This document shows positions 42,583 through 53,411 of a stretch of 64,000 nt of DNA, piece by piece (within the stretch, counting starts at the first letter, position 1; every line of letters begins with the position of its first letter). Location: positions 310,001 through 374,000 of the forward strand of contig JAIWZP010000022.1 in assembly GCA_025201375.1 (NCBI GenBank). Reading direction: 5' to 3'. The position numbers were made by a program, and so were the translations under genes. This DNA comes from Gongronella butleri (Eukaryota > Mucoromycota > Mucoromycetes > Mucorales > Cunninghamellaceae). The notes beneath the pieces are model-generated. The model was given only the letters and a program-made list of their open reading frames with translations, was not told where the DNA came from and made no database searches.

Positions 42583-45435
42583 TTAGGGCCTGCCCCAAGT
42601 GCGGATCCTGCCACGTCTATCTGTTGTGACGATGGCATGGTGTTTAAAAATGATGTCTGTGCAAGGATCGGCATGGACGGCGCGCATGGTCGTGGGCTGT
42701 AGCAGGGGGACCTGCTTTTTGCTCTGTGCGGGATGCAAAGTGGGCATGGCGACGTGGTGCGTGGTCTCATGGCGCAAAACAGGCGACGTCGGCTTTTGAA
42801 AGAACGAATGTTGCGCTGGGTTGTTGGTGTTTGACGAGCGTTTGCGGAAGCCAAATGAGTGACGCGGCTGTGGCGGCGACGGGGATGTCGGTGGAGGCGG
42901 TGATGGTGCCGGCAATGGTGACAAGAGTGGCGGCGAATCTTGTTGCAGACTGGCCATGCTCGACATGTGCATTTGATCCATGAGCGACGGCGTGTCCATG
43001 GGCGGCAAGCGGTCAAACAGCTGCGGAGTCAATGTCGGTGGCCGGTATTTGATCGCGTCCGTGCCCACAAAGGAAAATCGGTGCGACTCTTTCGGGCTTC
43101 TCGAGTTTCGTGGGCTTCCGGGGTGATGGCGATGTTTCTAATCGCAGAAAAAAAAAAAAAGAAAGAAAAGAAAAAGGAGGATCAATGCGCACATCCTTTC
43201 GTCATTCCCCTCAAACCTTCTATTTTCTTCTCGAAACGCGATCCTTACATGTTTTGGACGATGCAAGGCACTGTACGAAAAATCCCACAGCATCAATTTG
43301 CAATCCTCGCCAACACTGCCAAACCGGTAAAGGCTGCCCTCGTCGTATCGAAAAGGATCAAACGCGACGCCCGTCACCTAAATGATTATTTTTTTTTTTA
43401 GAAAAAAAGACGCGTCAATTGCTCGCGTCGCGTCCTCTTTTTTCTATTTTAGCCCTTTTTTTCTTACCCAAGACTTGTGGCCTTGGCATCGTGCGACAAT
43501 GCGCTTCTCAGTCATGCCCCAGATCGTGACGAGATCGTCCTGACCCCCTGTCAAGATATAGCGGCCGTCGGGGCTCCATGCCACGCACAAAAAGTTGCCA
43601 TAATAGCTTGCAAACACGTCGAGGAGTCGCTCTTGCATGTAATTGACAATGCGCAGCGTGCCGTCCAAGCCAACAATGGCCAAATACACGCCGTCCGGCG
43701 AAAATGCAAAGCCGCTTACGCCCTGATCATTCACAGACCAATGTGACACTGGGTTGTACTTCGCATTCTTGTGTGGTCGGGTGACATGAAACCTAAAGCC
43801 AGCCAAAAAAAAGGGAAAGGACGGGGCACAAAAAAAAAAAAAAATGAGGCAAAATGGATCGTTTTTCTTAATTTTTTTCCCATTCTTCTTTTCTTACTGC
43901 TGTTCAATCCACGTGGTGCGGATAGCCGGCGTGAATGCTTGATCCTCGCGGTCCTTGTCCATGATCATCATGGTACCATCGGCAAAGGCTGCCATAAACA
44001 GGTCCTCGGAGCCAGGGATCCACTTGATGGCCGTGACCGCCTCCTTTTTCATGATGCCCTGTGAGAAAGTAAACAATGAGCAAAATCGTCACAACTGGAG
44101 GGAATCCTCACAATCGGAAGGGCCATTGACAGGCACGCTTTTTTTTTTGTCAATTCTTACAGCCTTGTTTAAGCGAAAATATTTGCTTGTGAGCGGGTCG
44201 TACCACACAATGTCGCCGGATGAGAAGCCAATGATGACATCCAGATGCTCGTTGGTCTTTGTCACGGTGTTGACATCGTGGCAGGTTGGAAACGCTTTGC
44301 TAAAGACAATGCGTGACAATGGATCCTAAAAAGAAGCAAAAAAAAAACAAACTTTTTGTGTCAGCCCCATGGACCCTTCCCCCAATGGCAGCAACAACCT
44401 TATTTCCCGAGGTTTCCCATCGCCCACCCCCCCTTTTTTTTTTTTTAAAAAAAAACGTTTACCTTTGGCTTTCCGCGCGCATCCATCCAGAGGAAGCTGG
44501 TGCCGACATTGAAAAAGAGAAAGCCGTCATCAATGGTCCGATTGGCAAGAATGGACGCGAGGCGATCGTGGATGACGATTTTGAGCACGAAGCTTGATTT
44601 CGTCTTTGTGAGATTGTTTCTGGGCTTGCGCTGCGGGGTATTGTGGAAGCGCACGCTGTTGCGCCGTGAGAAAAGTGAGGAAAAGCTGGAAGAAAAGTCG
44701 TGTTGACTGGCATCAAGGGTTGTGGCAGTGGCGGATGACACGGATGGTGCCATGGTGGGCATGGGCGCTGGTGGAGGCGACGACGACGTTGTATTGTTGC
44801 CATTGGACGATGCGTGGTCCATGGGGGGTGGCGACAATGGGGTGGACGAAGTGGGTGTGGGGCTGCTCGGATGCATGATGGGCATGAGGGCGGCATTCGC
44901 ACCATTATTGTTATTGTGATTGGCCGTGGGCGTGTTGCGAGGCGGGGTGAGCATTTGCGTGGACGAGGCGTGGGGGTGGTGTTGGTGTGGATGATGGTGG
45001 TGGCTGCCTTGGATGGGAATGGGCTGCGCACGACTAATTTCCAGGGTCAGTGTGGGTTTGTGCCAAGAAACGTGATCCTCTTGGTGTTTGGACGACGCCG
45101 ACGACATTTCCAGGGACGACGTCGACGACGATGCTGCCCTGGGACGCACATCCACCACGCTTGCACGCGTGCCGCTGTCAAATTGCGGCGCAATGGTATC
45201 AAAATGGATGTCGTGCAGCAAAGTGTACTCGCCCTCCACAGAATGGATGCTGTCGCACGCAAAATCCTTGTTGCTCGGCGGGCACGGCTTCAACAGACGC
45301 CCAGCAGACGCCGCGGCTGCTGTTTTCACAACATTACTCGGACTCGTCTATGCAAAAAAAAAGAGCATAAGCACTCCCCCTGCCGTCTTTTTTCCCCCTT
45401 GCCCACAGACCACCACCACTTACAGGTTGAAGCAT
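42583..45435 (-). CDS. CreC/WDR20-type WD40 protein
   Basis: Seven exons (45424-45435, 44463-45347, 44161-44325, 43898-44058, 43468-43792, 43249-43377, 42583-43137) with all phases matching encode 743 residues. Exon 1 codes for only four residues. The N-terminal third is low complexity (Ser, Pro, His, Asn). WD40 repeats run from about residue 270 to 560, with clear units such as VSGFAFSPDGVYLAIVGLDGTLRIV and VAWSPDGRYILTGGQDDLVTIW, then GEDCKLMLWDF. The last half-repeat (GRIRTWGRP) is at the very C terminus after a Ser/Pro-rich insert. This arrangement is typical of fungal CreC and animal WDR20, which activate UBP46/CreB-type deubiquitinases. In Aspergillus CreB-CreC regulates carbon catabolite repression. 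Confidence 0.9.
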
Positions 45436-45909
45436 AAAAGAGAGAGAGTCGGCAAGAAATTAGGGAGGTCGTACGTAAATTGAAGGGGGGAGGGAAAAGG
45501 GAAAAAAAAGCTAAGCAAAACAAAGCAATTAAAAAAAAAAAGAGGTCTATGCGGGAAGAGGTGGAGGAGAAGCACCTGTGAGGCACAGGGAACGAGATAA
45601 CACAGAGACACACAGCTACAACAAGAAGCAAGGCTAGAAGAAAAAGCGGCTTCTATTAGGCGCGCGAAGAGATGGACGAGGAAAAAAAAAATAAAAAAAA
45701 AGGCACAAGGTAGAAAAATTCAGGGAGGAAAGAGAAAAAGGAACAGGCAGTAGAGCGGGCGGAGCATTTTTGATCTTTTTTTTGCAACCATTGAAACGCC
45801 GGTCCTTTTTTTGGAAATCGTTGTTTGCCGCTGCCAATCGCCCCTTTTTTTCTTTTTGCTCCTCTTTCCTCCTCTTTTGTTCCTCGTTTTTTTTTAACTC
45901 TCTTTTGCC
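45436..45909. promoter_or_regulatory. Bidirectional promoter, CreC-like / hydrolase-phosphatase
   Basis: 474 bp between divergent genes, purine-rich on the left half and T-rich just before the right start (45846-45898). No convincing TATA box. No other gene. Confidence 0.5.
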
Positions 45910-48436
45910 ATGACCCTTACTCAAATCACCACTCCACGTGGCGAGACCATTGCTGGTATCCTGGAGCTGCGGCCTCAAATCGACTTGAATCGCGAAAAGC
46001 CTCGTTTAGTCCTCATATGCCACGGGTCGCTTGGTCAGACAACACCGCCCCATGTCAAACCGGTCTCGTTGCCTTTGCCACTCACCCTTTTTTTTTTATT
46101 TTTGGACCGCAGGGCACAAGAATTATATTTATCAAAAGAAGCTTGCCGAGCAATTGCCCTTTTCCAGCTTCCGATTTGATTTTAGAGGCAACGGTGACAG
46201 CTCTGGCGAGTCCACTTATGCCGGCATGCAGGTAAAAAGCGTCGAAAAGCACACGCCATGAGTCAATGGCAGCAGGACGAAAAAGGCAATCCTCGGGTTT
46301 CTTGCTTACCCCATCTTTTTCTTGCTTTTTGACCGTGGGTTAGGATGACACGGAAGATGTTCACGTTGTTGCCAAGCACTTTGAACAGCTGGGCTACGAG
46401 ATTTGGGCCACCATTAGCCATTCTAGAGGTAAGGATGGAGAAAAAAAGGGGTAACAATGAGCTCATCTTCGCCTATTTTTGCCTCATTTCAATGCAACTT
46501 CATAGGCTCGGCCGCTTGCTTCAAATATGCCACGACGTGTCAAAAGCCGCTTGCACACATCGTCAATGTATCGGGCCGCTACGACATGCGCCACGTCTCC
46601 ACGGTCCCAGAACAGCCAGAAAACAAGAAACAGCTGGAAGAACAGGTAAAAAAAAAATAACTCTCGTGCCCACGTCATCCATTGAGGACAACCCACTGGG
46701 ACGAGTCACGCGGTTGCTGATCCCTTGCTGCCATGTTGCTTTCAAATAGGGCTTCTTTTATTGGTCGTTTAAAAAACGCGGAAAACTCTTGCAGCACAAG
46801 ATTGATCGTGTCGAAGCCGCCCGATTCGCCAATTGGGACAACACGCATGGTAAAAAAAAAAAAAAAAAAAGGAGTACATGGAAGCCATTGGAGCCCTTAT
46901 GCCTTTTTTTTTGTTTGATAGTGTCGCGTCTGCCAAAAAGTACGTCCGTGCTGACATGCCATGGTTTGGCCGACACGGTAAGCGATGACAGGGCGAAATC
47001 TAGAGGACCAATGTTCATCTTTTGTTCCTTTTTTATATTGACGAGCAGCTGGTGCCTCCTATGGATGCTGCGCACTTTGCCAACAACATTGCGACACACA
47101 CGCTGCGCCTGATTCCTGGCGCAGACCACAACTGGACGGGCAAAGTGGATGAATTGGTGGCGGCGATCCTCGCGTACTTTGATCAGCACGAGCACGACGC
47201 GTATTTGCGCGCACGTACCATGGGCCAGCACGCCGCCGTCACCATCCCGCGTTGGATTGATGTCGAAGGCGTCAAGAATTTTAGAGACATTGGCGGCTGG
47301 CCCGTGCGCGACGGCTCGGGCTATATTCGCGAGCGCATCATCTTCCGCTGTGGCCAGTAAGAAGCCAATTATCTTTTGCTTCCCCCCCTCCCATTGACTG
47401 ACAAGGCGTTTTTTTTAATTTTTTTCCAGTCTTGCTGATATTACGCCCGCTGGCATTGCCACATTGAAGCGATTGAACGTCATTGCCGCCTTTGATTTCC
47501 GCTCCGAGCCCGAGGTCGAGCGCCAGGGGGTCGGTCCGTACGTATCATCAGCCTATACGGCAAAAAGACGCGCTTTGAACATGAATTGCTCATTTTTTTC
47601 TTTTCTTTCTCGGTCCAGTGACATTCAAGGACTGACCAAGCACCGATCCGCCATCTTTAGCAAGAGCGACTATAGCCCCGCTGCGCTCGCGTCACGTTGG
47701 AAGGGTTATTTTGAAGGCGAAAAGGTAAAGAACGCGTTAAAAGGGGAAAAAATGGGGGAAAAGAGTGGGCCTCATCCGCAAATTCCACGATCATAGGGCT
47801 TTGCCAAGGTGTATGCCGTGATTCTGGACAAGGGCAAGAGCATCTTCCGCAACATCTTTTTGCACTTGCTCGCCAATCACTCGCAACAAACGACCCATTC
47901 AATGATTATTCATTGCACAGCCGGCAAGGACCGCACCGGCGTGTTTATCATGCTGCTCATGGGTCTCTGTGGCGTCGACGATGAAATCATCGCCAACGAG
48001 TACGCGTATAGCTCGCGTGGCTACTGGGGTAAAATGGCTAAAATGAAAAAAAGTCGAAAAAAAAGTGCTCACTCGCCCCCTTCCCCCCGCCTTTTCTCAC
48101 GCATTAGAACCCGAAGATGAGCTGGCACGCAAGGCTGAGGCTCTGGGTGTCTCCATTGATAATGTGCGCATGGTCATGGGCGCGCCGTAAGTCGAGATTC
48201 CTCTTTCAAAACGCGCTTTTGTCGCGTCGCGCTCATTTTTTTCTTTATCCCCCTCATGTTGCAGGTACATTGGCATGAAGGAGACGATCCGTCATGTCAA
48301 CGAGTGCTATGGGTCCATTCAGGGCTATGTGCAAAACGAGTGTGGCCTGTCGGATGAGCAAGTCCAGGCCATTCGCGACTTGATGATCGTGCCCATCCGC
48401 TTTGAAGAGCGTCAGCTCTACCGTGCCAGCCTATAG
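45910..48436 (+). CDS. Alpha/beta-hydrolase fused to protein tyrosine phosphatase
   Basis: Twelve exons (45910-46033, 46113-46231, 46344-46428, 46506-46645, 46750-46849, 46922-46977, 47049-47356, 47430-47537, 47619-47724, 47797-48028, 48108-48186, 48265-48436) join in phase into 542 residues. Residues 1-260 are an alpha/beta hydrolase: LICHGSLGH (oxyanion region), FRFDFRGNGDSSGE, nucleophile Ser in SHSRGS (first Gly of GxSxG is Ser), Asp in CHGLADT and His in GADHNW. Residues about 275-540 are a PTP of the Y_phosphatase3 type: GVKNFRDIGGWPVRDG, FDFRSEPE, and the loop HCTAGKDRTG with Cys and Arg of Cx5R. The domains are joined by one uninterrupted exon (47049-47356), so the fusion does not rest on a guessed splice. 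An alternative acceptor three bases earlier adds Gln. Substrates are unknown. Confidence 0.88.
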
Positions 48437-48974
48437 AAGCGTCTTTAGATTTGTAGAATTGATACAAAGCAGTAAAAAGAGCGGCCCACACGCCAATATT
48501 TTGTCTCTTTTGCAAAAAAGGGAAAAAAATCTCCGTGGACCCGTGCTTTGCGGCATGAAAAACGCACTGACTCCCGACTCCGATCCAATCCTCGCCCCGC
48601 TTTGACTTTTTTTTTTTTTTTTTTTTTTCATCGCGCTCCCAAGGGTCTTCATGCACACACTGGGGGCCGTCTCTCAAAGTTTCACCTTGTTGTTCTGGCT
48701 TTTGCTTTTTTTTTTTTCCTTGCACGAGGCAATCCCGAGAGCGACTCTCTCTCTTTCTTTTCTTTTTTTACTTTGTATTTGTTCCTTCCAATATCTCCAT
48801 CGGCCTTGCCGGCACGCCCAGGCTTGATCACTCCAGCAAATACTCCAATTTTGCCCCATTTTTGTCACATTTCCATCTCGCATTGCGCCGCCCCGTCGCC
48901 CCACTCATCCCACTTTTTTTTTTTTTGTTTTCGACGTCGCATTTGGCAATCTATACCACTCTCTAAAAAAAAAT
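48437..48974. other. Spacer upstream of the Amn1-like gene
   Basis: 3' flank of the fusion gene and a T/C-rich upstream region with T runs at 48608-48628 and 48912-48926. No gene is supported on either strand. Confidence 0.5.
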
Positions 48975-50666
48975 ATGAAGCCATTAGCATCCGAAAACAC
49001 TCAAAACACAATGGCACTCGAGCCAGCAAGCCGAGTTTCGGACGACACAGGAAGCCGAGGGTCGTGCCACTTGATTTTCCAATTGCCCGAGATTGTGGAG
49101 CAGATCATGCAACACGTTGCACCGCAGCGATACCAGCATCACGGTCCCGGGAGTAGCAGCAGCAGTAGTAGCTACTCGAGTCGTGCACATAGTAAGGGCA
49201 TCAAGGAATTGGCCGCGTGTCTCTATGTCAATTGGCTCTGGCACGACTGTGCGTCGCGATTGACGTGGCGCCATATCTCGTTTGATGATACCAAGCAGGA
49301 TTATGACCAATTGCTGAAATTCGCCTCCATTGTCGGCCAAGTGCCACTTTGCTCGCTTAAACCCAACGCTCTTGCCACCGCCATGTCCTCGGCCGCCGCC
49401 GCTACTGCGCTCGCCGTGGCAAATCCCGCACCGTCACCCTCCGCGTCCAATTCATCCATTGCATCTGTATGTGCTCCACCACAACCCATGTCCACATCGT
49501 CTACAAACACTTCCATTGCTTCTTCGACCGTGTCCAATGCACTTGAAACACCACCATTGCCTCCAATGCAAACGCCGCCAACGCCATCGACTTCGTCGTC
49601 GTCTCTCAGCAGCTTGGTTCGCTCGCAAAAATCATCCGACCTCTTTGCGTCTGTGAAATCGCTATTCCAGCAAGGCAAATCCACGCTCACTGGCAGCAGC
49701 AGCAACAATAATCTTTCCCGTTGGCAACAGCAACAACAACAACAACAACAAAATCAACAACAACAGGCGCCGGCCTCGCCTTTTATGTCGACATCGTCGT
49801 CGTTGGCAACCATGGCCATGTCCATTCCGCCCACACCGTCGCCATCCATCTCGTCCTCCACCGAGTCGTCCGACGACGCGTCCTCGGTCACCATCACCGA
49901 GGCGCCGGCGCTTGATTTGGTGCCGACTTACTATTGTCCGCGGATCCGGTCGCTCATGCTGCGTAAAATCAAGGAAAAAAACATCAATGAGCCATTGCAG
50001 GTGATTGGTCAGCACGCCGCGTCGCTGACCATCCTGGACGTGTATATTTGCGACTATGTGACGAATGCCGCGCTGTATCCGTTCCTCACCCACGGCCATC
50101 TGACCTATCTATCGCTTGCTGGCTGTCAGCGCGTCACCGACGAGGCAATCATCCGTCTGGCACACTCTTGCCCTCAATTGCAACATCTGGACTTGCGCGC
50201 ATGTGGCCTCGTCTCTGACCAGTCCATCACACAGGTCGCCATGCATTGTCCGCTCTTGCGCCACCTAAATGTCGGCCGTGTACGTGATCGTCATCATATC
50301 ACCGACGCCTCCATCGAACTCATTGCACGCCAAACACAGGTCTCCGTCCTCGGCCTCGCTGGATGCGACGTCTCAGACATCAGCCTCGTCACCCTCGCCA
50401 CCCATCGCCGCAGCGGCATCGAGCGTATCTCCATCAACAATTGCTACAGGGCGACAAACAAGACCATCCAAGCCTACGTCACGCACTGCCCGCGCCTCTC
50501 CGTCTTTGAAATGAAGGAATGCCACCACATCCACGATTGGGAGGCCGTCGCAGAACTCGTCCATCGCAAAGTCCTCCTCACCCTCTGCGATCAGCAAAAT
50601 CGTGCGTGCACAGACTGGGCAAAGCGTCACGGCCGCGTCCTCGATGTAAAAGCCCCCGTCAAGTGA
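48975..50666 (+). CDS. Amn1-like leucine-rich repeat protein
   Basis: A single-exon 563-residue protein. A short N-terminal block (residues 30-100: FQLPEIVEQIMQHV, LYVNWLWHDCASRLTWRHI) is F-box-like. A long low-complexity region follows (Ser/Thr/Pro, a Gln tract near residue 255). From about residue 320 come cysteine-containing LRRs: LTYLSLAGCQRVTDEAI, LQHLDLRACGLVSDQSI, ISINNCYRATNKTI and FEMKECHHIHDW. These are the repeats of the Amn1/FBXL family. Yeast Amn1 opposes the mitotic exit network and acts as an SCF adaptor; a similar role is inferred. The ATG at 48975 is taken as start; a second Met lies 12 codons downstream. GC-rich third positions match the other housekeeping genes here. Confidence 0.85.
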   Translation: MKPLASENTQNTMALEPASRVSDDTGSRGSCHLIFQLPEIVEQIMQHVAPQRYQHHGPGSSSSSSSYSSRAHSKGIKELAACLYVNWLWHDCASRLTWRHISFDDTKQDYDQLLKFASIVGQVPLCSLKPNALATAMSSAAAATALAVANPAPSPSASNSSIASVCAPPQPMSTSSTNTSIASSTVSNALETPPLPPMQTPPTPSTSSSSLSSLVRSQKSSDLFASVKSLFQQGKSTLTGSSSNNNLSRWQQQQQQQQQNQQQQAPASPFMSTSSSLATMAMSIPPTPSPSISSSTESSDDASSVTITEAPALDLVPTYYCPRIRSLMLRKIKEKNINEPLQVIGQHAASLTILDVYICDYVTNAALYPFLTHGHLTYLSLAGCQRVTDEAIIRLAHSCPQLQHLDLRACGLVSDQSITQVAMHCPLLRHLNVGRVRDRHHITDASIELIARQTQVSVLGLAGCDVSDISLVTLATHRRSGIERISINNCYRATNKTIQAYVTHCPRLSVFEMKECHHIHDWEAVAELVHRKVLLTLCDQQNRACTDWAKRHGRVLDVKAPVK

Positions 50667-51399
50667 ATAAACAAAAAAAAAAAGATGATCCCCCCTTCTC
50701 TCCATGATCTAAATAAGCTACCGGATTCCGCGTGCAAAATCCAAAAAAAAAAAATCGGCATTTTTTTCATTTTGTCGTGTATTTTCATCACGACTCACTT
50801 GTTACATTTCGATGCATTGTACGTCCCCTGCAGTCCAATGCACGTTGCGCAATCTGAGGTTGGTGCCTTTCCATGGGCGAGAGGTACTGTAATGAATGAT
50901 GACAAAATGCAAAGTAGACGCTAGTTTAAAAGTTTACACGCTAAATTCTCAACCGATTCATCTCAAACCACATGCATTCCGAGCGTTTTGCCTCGCTGAT
51001 TCAATTTTGATTTCTCACCAAGTGATGGATTATGTGCTCGCCCAATGCACAACTAGAAAGAGAACTGATTTGCCCTCATTTCATGTGAAATGCTTCCTCG
51101 AAAACGCGTCCAAATGATCCGGTGTGTAGACCAGATGATCGAGGACGAGAAAACTCCAATGTCCACGGTAGCTCAGTGAGCTGCTACTTTGATGTCGAGA
51201 CATGCTTTAATTGTAAAATTGTGATTTTAAGCCTATTGGTCGTTTGTAGATGATTATGCTGTCTAAAATGCCAATGGTTGCTACGAACCTTTTATTCAAA
51301 GGGTCCTCGTTCGAATGAGCCCACCTCCATGGCGCTGCAGCCACTAGATCGCTCGCCATCATGATTTTCAAAAGTGGCGAATTTTCCAAGGGGCATCAT

Positions 51400-52000
51400 A
51401 AGGTCACATGGTCTTGAAAATGGAGAAATTTAGGTCCTCAGATCACTACAAGAGTCATCCACATGGGGTAAACACACTCTCATAAACGATGGCCACGCAA
51501 TAAAAATTGGGGGTGCATTGGCTGCTTGTCGCGCAAAACACAAAAGCTGCGATTTTTCGTCCCAAGGCAAACTCAACGAGGAATGGCCGCAGCGCTTTGA
51601 AACTTGGATCATCAAAAAGAGCGTGGCTTGCTGTGTACGTAAGCATCCGTGATCAATGCAAAATAAAGGTTTTGGGCATTTTGACACGGTTTCAAAATCA
51701 TATATGTTTTTCGACACGTGATAAACCGCGTCAAACGTGGAGCTACACGCGCCTGTGCTTGATTAAATCCGTGCACCAGGCGCCTTTCTTGCTAGTGGAC
51801 GCGTTGGAGCGGTTCTAGAAGCGCGTTTTTCCCGCGCAATTCGCGGTTGAAATTTAATCGAAAATAGCATATTGCTCGACAATGAGCAGGCCGGCCCCAC
51901 TCTTTTTTGCCATTTTTCGTGGTTTCTCCATCCGTTCCATCTTGCGTGCAAGTTTGGTCCAATTCTGAGGACCTGATTTTCGGATTTTGGTTTGGGACCC
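51400..52000 (-). repeat. Dispersed ~1-kb repeat, copy C (inverted)
   Basis: Read on the minus strand it follows the order of copies A and B: TCAGAATTGGACCAAACTTGCACGCAAG is the counterpart of their gaattgcgtcaaacttgcac box, then a TTTGACGCGGTTTATCACG box, GATTTTGAAACCGTGTC, an ATTGATCACGGATG box and GATCTGAGGACCT. It also retains the longest open stretch of the family (51455-51646, containing SHALFDDPSFKALRPFLVEF). Confidence 0.75.
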
Positions 52001-53333
52001 TCGCCACGTCAGAATTTCGATTTGCTCATGGCACGGCCCAATGACGCTGGAGAGTGCGACAGCGAGTTCCATCAGGGTTTCTAGCTTGTCGCTTCACGTT
52101 TGGTCGCTTTTCGGGGATTGGCGAGTGTCTGGTTGGCAAGTTTGAATAGACAACTTTGTTAAATGCCCAATTTGACAGCTTTCAAATAACCTTTGCTATC
52201 AGACAGATTTCAAATCTTTTTCATGCAATTCTTTGTCTTTGGGAACAAGAAGATACATTGAATTTGGTGGCGCGTTTATTGGCGTCAAGCCGATCAAAAT
52301 GGAGATTTTACTAATTTTCCCCTTTTGAAGGCTTTGAGACTGAGATCAACTCTCAAACAACACGCGCCTGGGCTCGCTTTAAGAAGCAACAGATGCATGG
52401 TGCTTACGTTGATGCCAACAAGGGCATGCAAGTGTGTTGTCGCTCAGCTATGTCGGTTAAATCCCACATGCGCTGGCATTTCGTCTACACCCCCTCGAGG
52501 CAACTCGCCCGCTGTCGACACACCCACGAACGCAAGCCTAACATTTCCGTTCTTCCATCTTGTGGTTAGTGACGGCCTAGGTGCCTGGTTCTGGGCGCGA
52601 GGCAAAACCAATTTGAGCCCAATGTGGAAAAACAACAGCAAAAACGCCCATCTTGAGCATGCGTTTCGGGCTTGCATGTCATTCCGCTTTTTTCACAAAC
52701 ACACGAAAATGTTGTCAGACAGTGAAAAATGTAACAAAAAAAAAAAAAAGGAAAAGTGGCCCGATCGACTCTCCATGGATCAACATCCTGGTGACATGCC
52801 ACGCGGTCCATCTCTTTTTGTTTGTCCATTGTCTTTATGATGGAATTGAGTTCTGGCAGTGCCTTGTTTTGGAACTTTTGTGATCTTGTGTGTGACCATT
52901 TGGGAAAATCTCTCACTTTTTATGCTTTCCTTGGAACTGCCCAAATTGTACAAAAAAAGTGCGGCATTTTTGCAAAAAGGCGGGGATCACAGGGAACACA
53001 GGGTGCACAGGACGCGTGGCGGCGCTTCCATTGCCCTGCCCCCTCAGCGAGCAAATTATGCTATCTGGCACCTTTGCGCCTCGATTTTCTTGCCCTCCTT
53101 TGCGCTATAAATGCCATTTGCACAACGGCCGGTCTCTGTTGCGCATTTTGCATTGTGCACACAGGGTCACAAGCGTGGCCCTCATTGTTTGATGCCTGAT
53201 CGTGTTGCCCCTTTTTGGGCAACTTGGCAGATAAGATACGCGCTTGACCTTGAGTTTTTGAGTTATCTGGTTGAATTGAGCCCATGGACAAAAATAATTT
53301 TATAGAAAGGCACCAAACGGGCGGTGGGAGGCA

Positions 53334-53340
53334 TATAAAA
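53334..53340 (+). promoter_or_regulatory. TATA box of the potassium transporter gene
   Basis: TATAAAA 72 bp upstream of the ATG at 53412, in an otherwise GC-rich stretch. Confidence 0.5.
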
Positions 53341-53411
53341 GTAGGAGGAGGACCGTGGCTCCTTTTTTTCCATCCATTATTTTAAAAAAAAAATCAGAAA
53401 AAAGGGCCAAA

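Larger units (their letters stand above)
50667..53411. other. 2.7-kb spacer with inverted dispersed repeat
   Basis: No gene supported. The middle (about 51400-52000) is repeat copy C in reverse orientation. The right part (52100-53400) is unique sequence leading into the potassium-transporter promoter. A 171-codon frame at 52325-52840 lacks any motif and ends in a poly-Lys stretch from an A run, so it is not called. Confidence 0.55.

Noticed and set aside
51160..51340. tRNA-like sequence (ggtagctcagt at 51168 and ttcgaatga at 51311)
   Set aside because: The two boxes are about 140 bp apart and no acceptor, D or anticodon stems pair.
52325..52840. 171-codon frame upstream of the potassium transporter
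   Set aside because: No domain features, biased composition, includes a poly-Lys stretch caused by an A homopolymer; no splice or promoter context.
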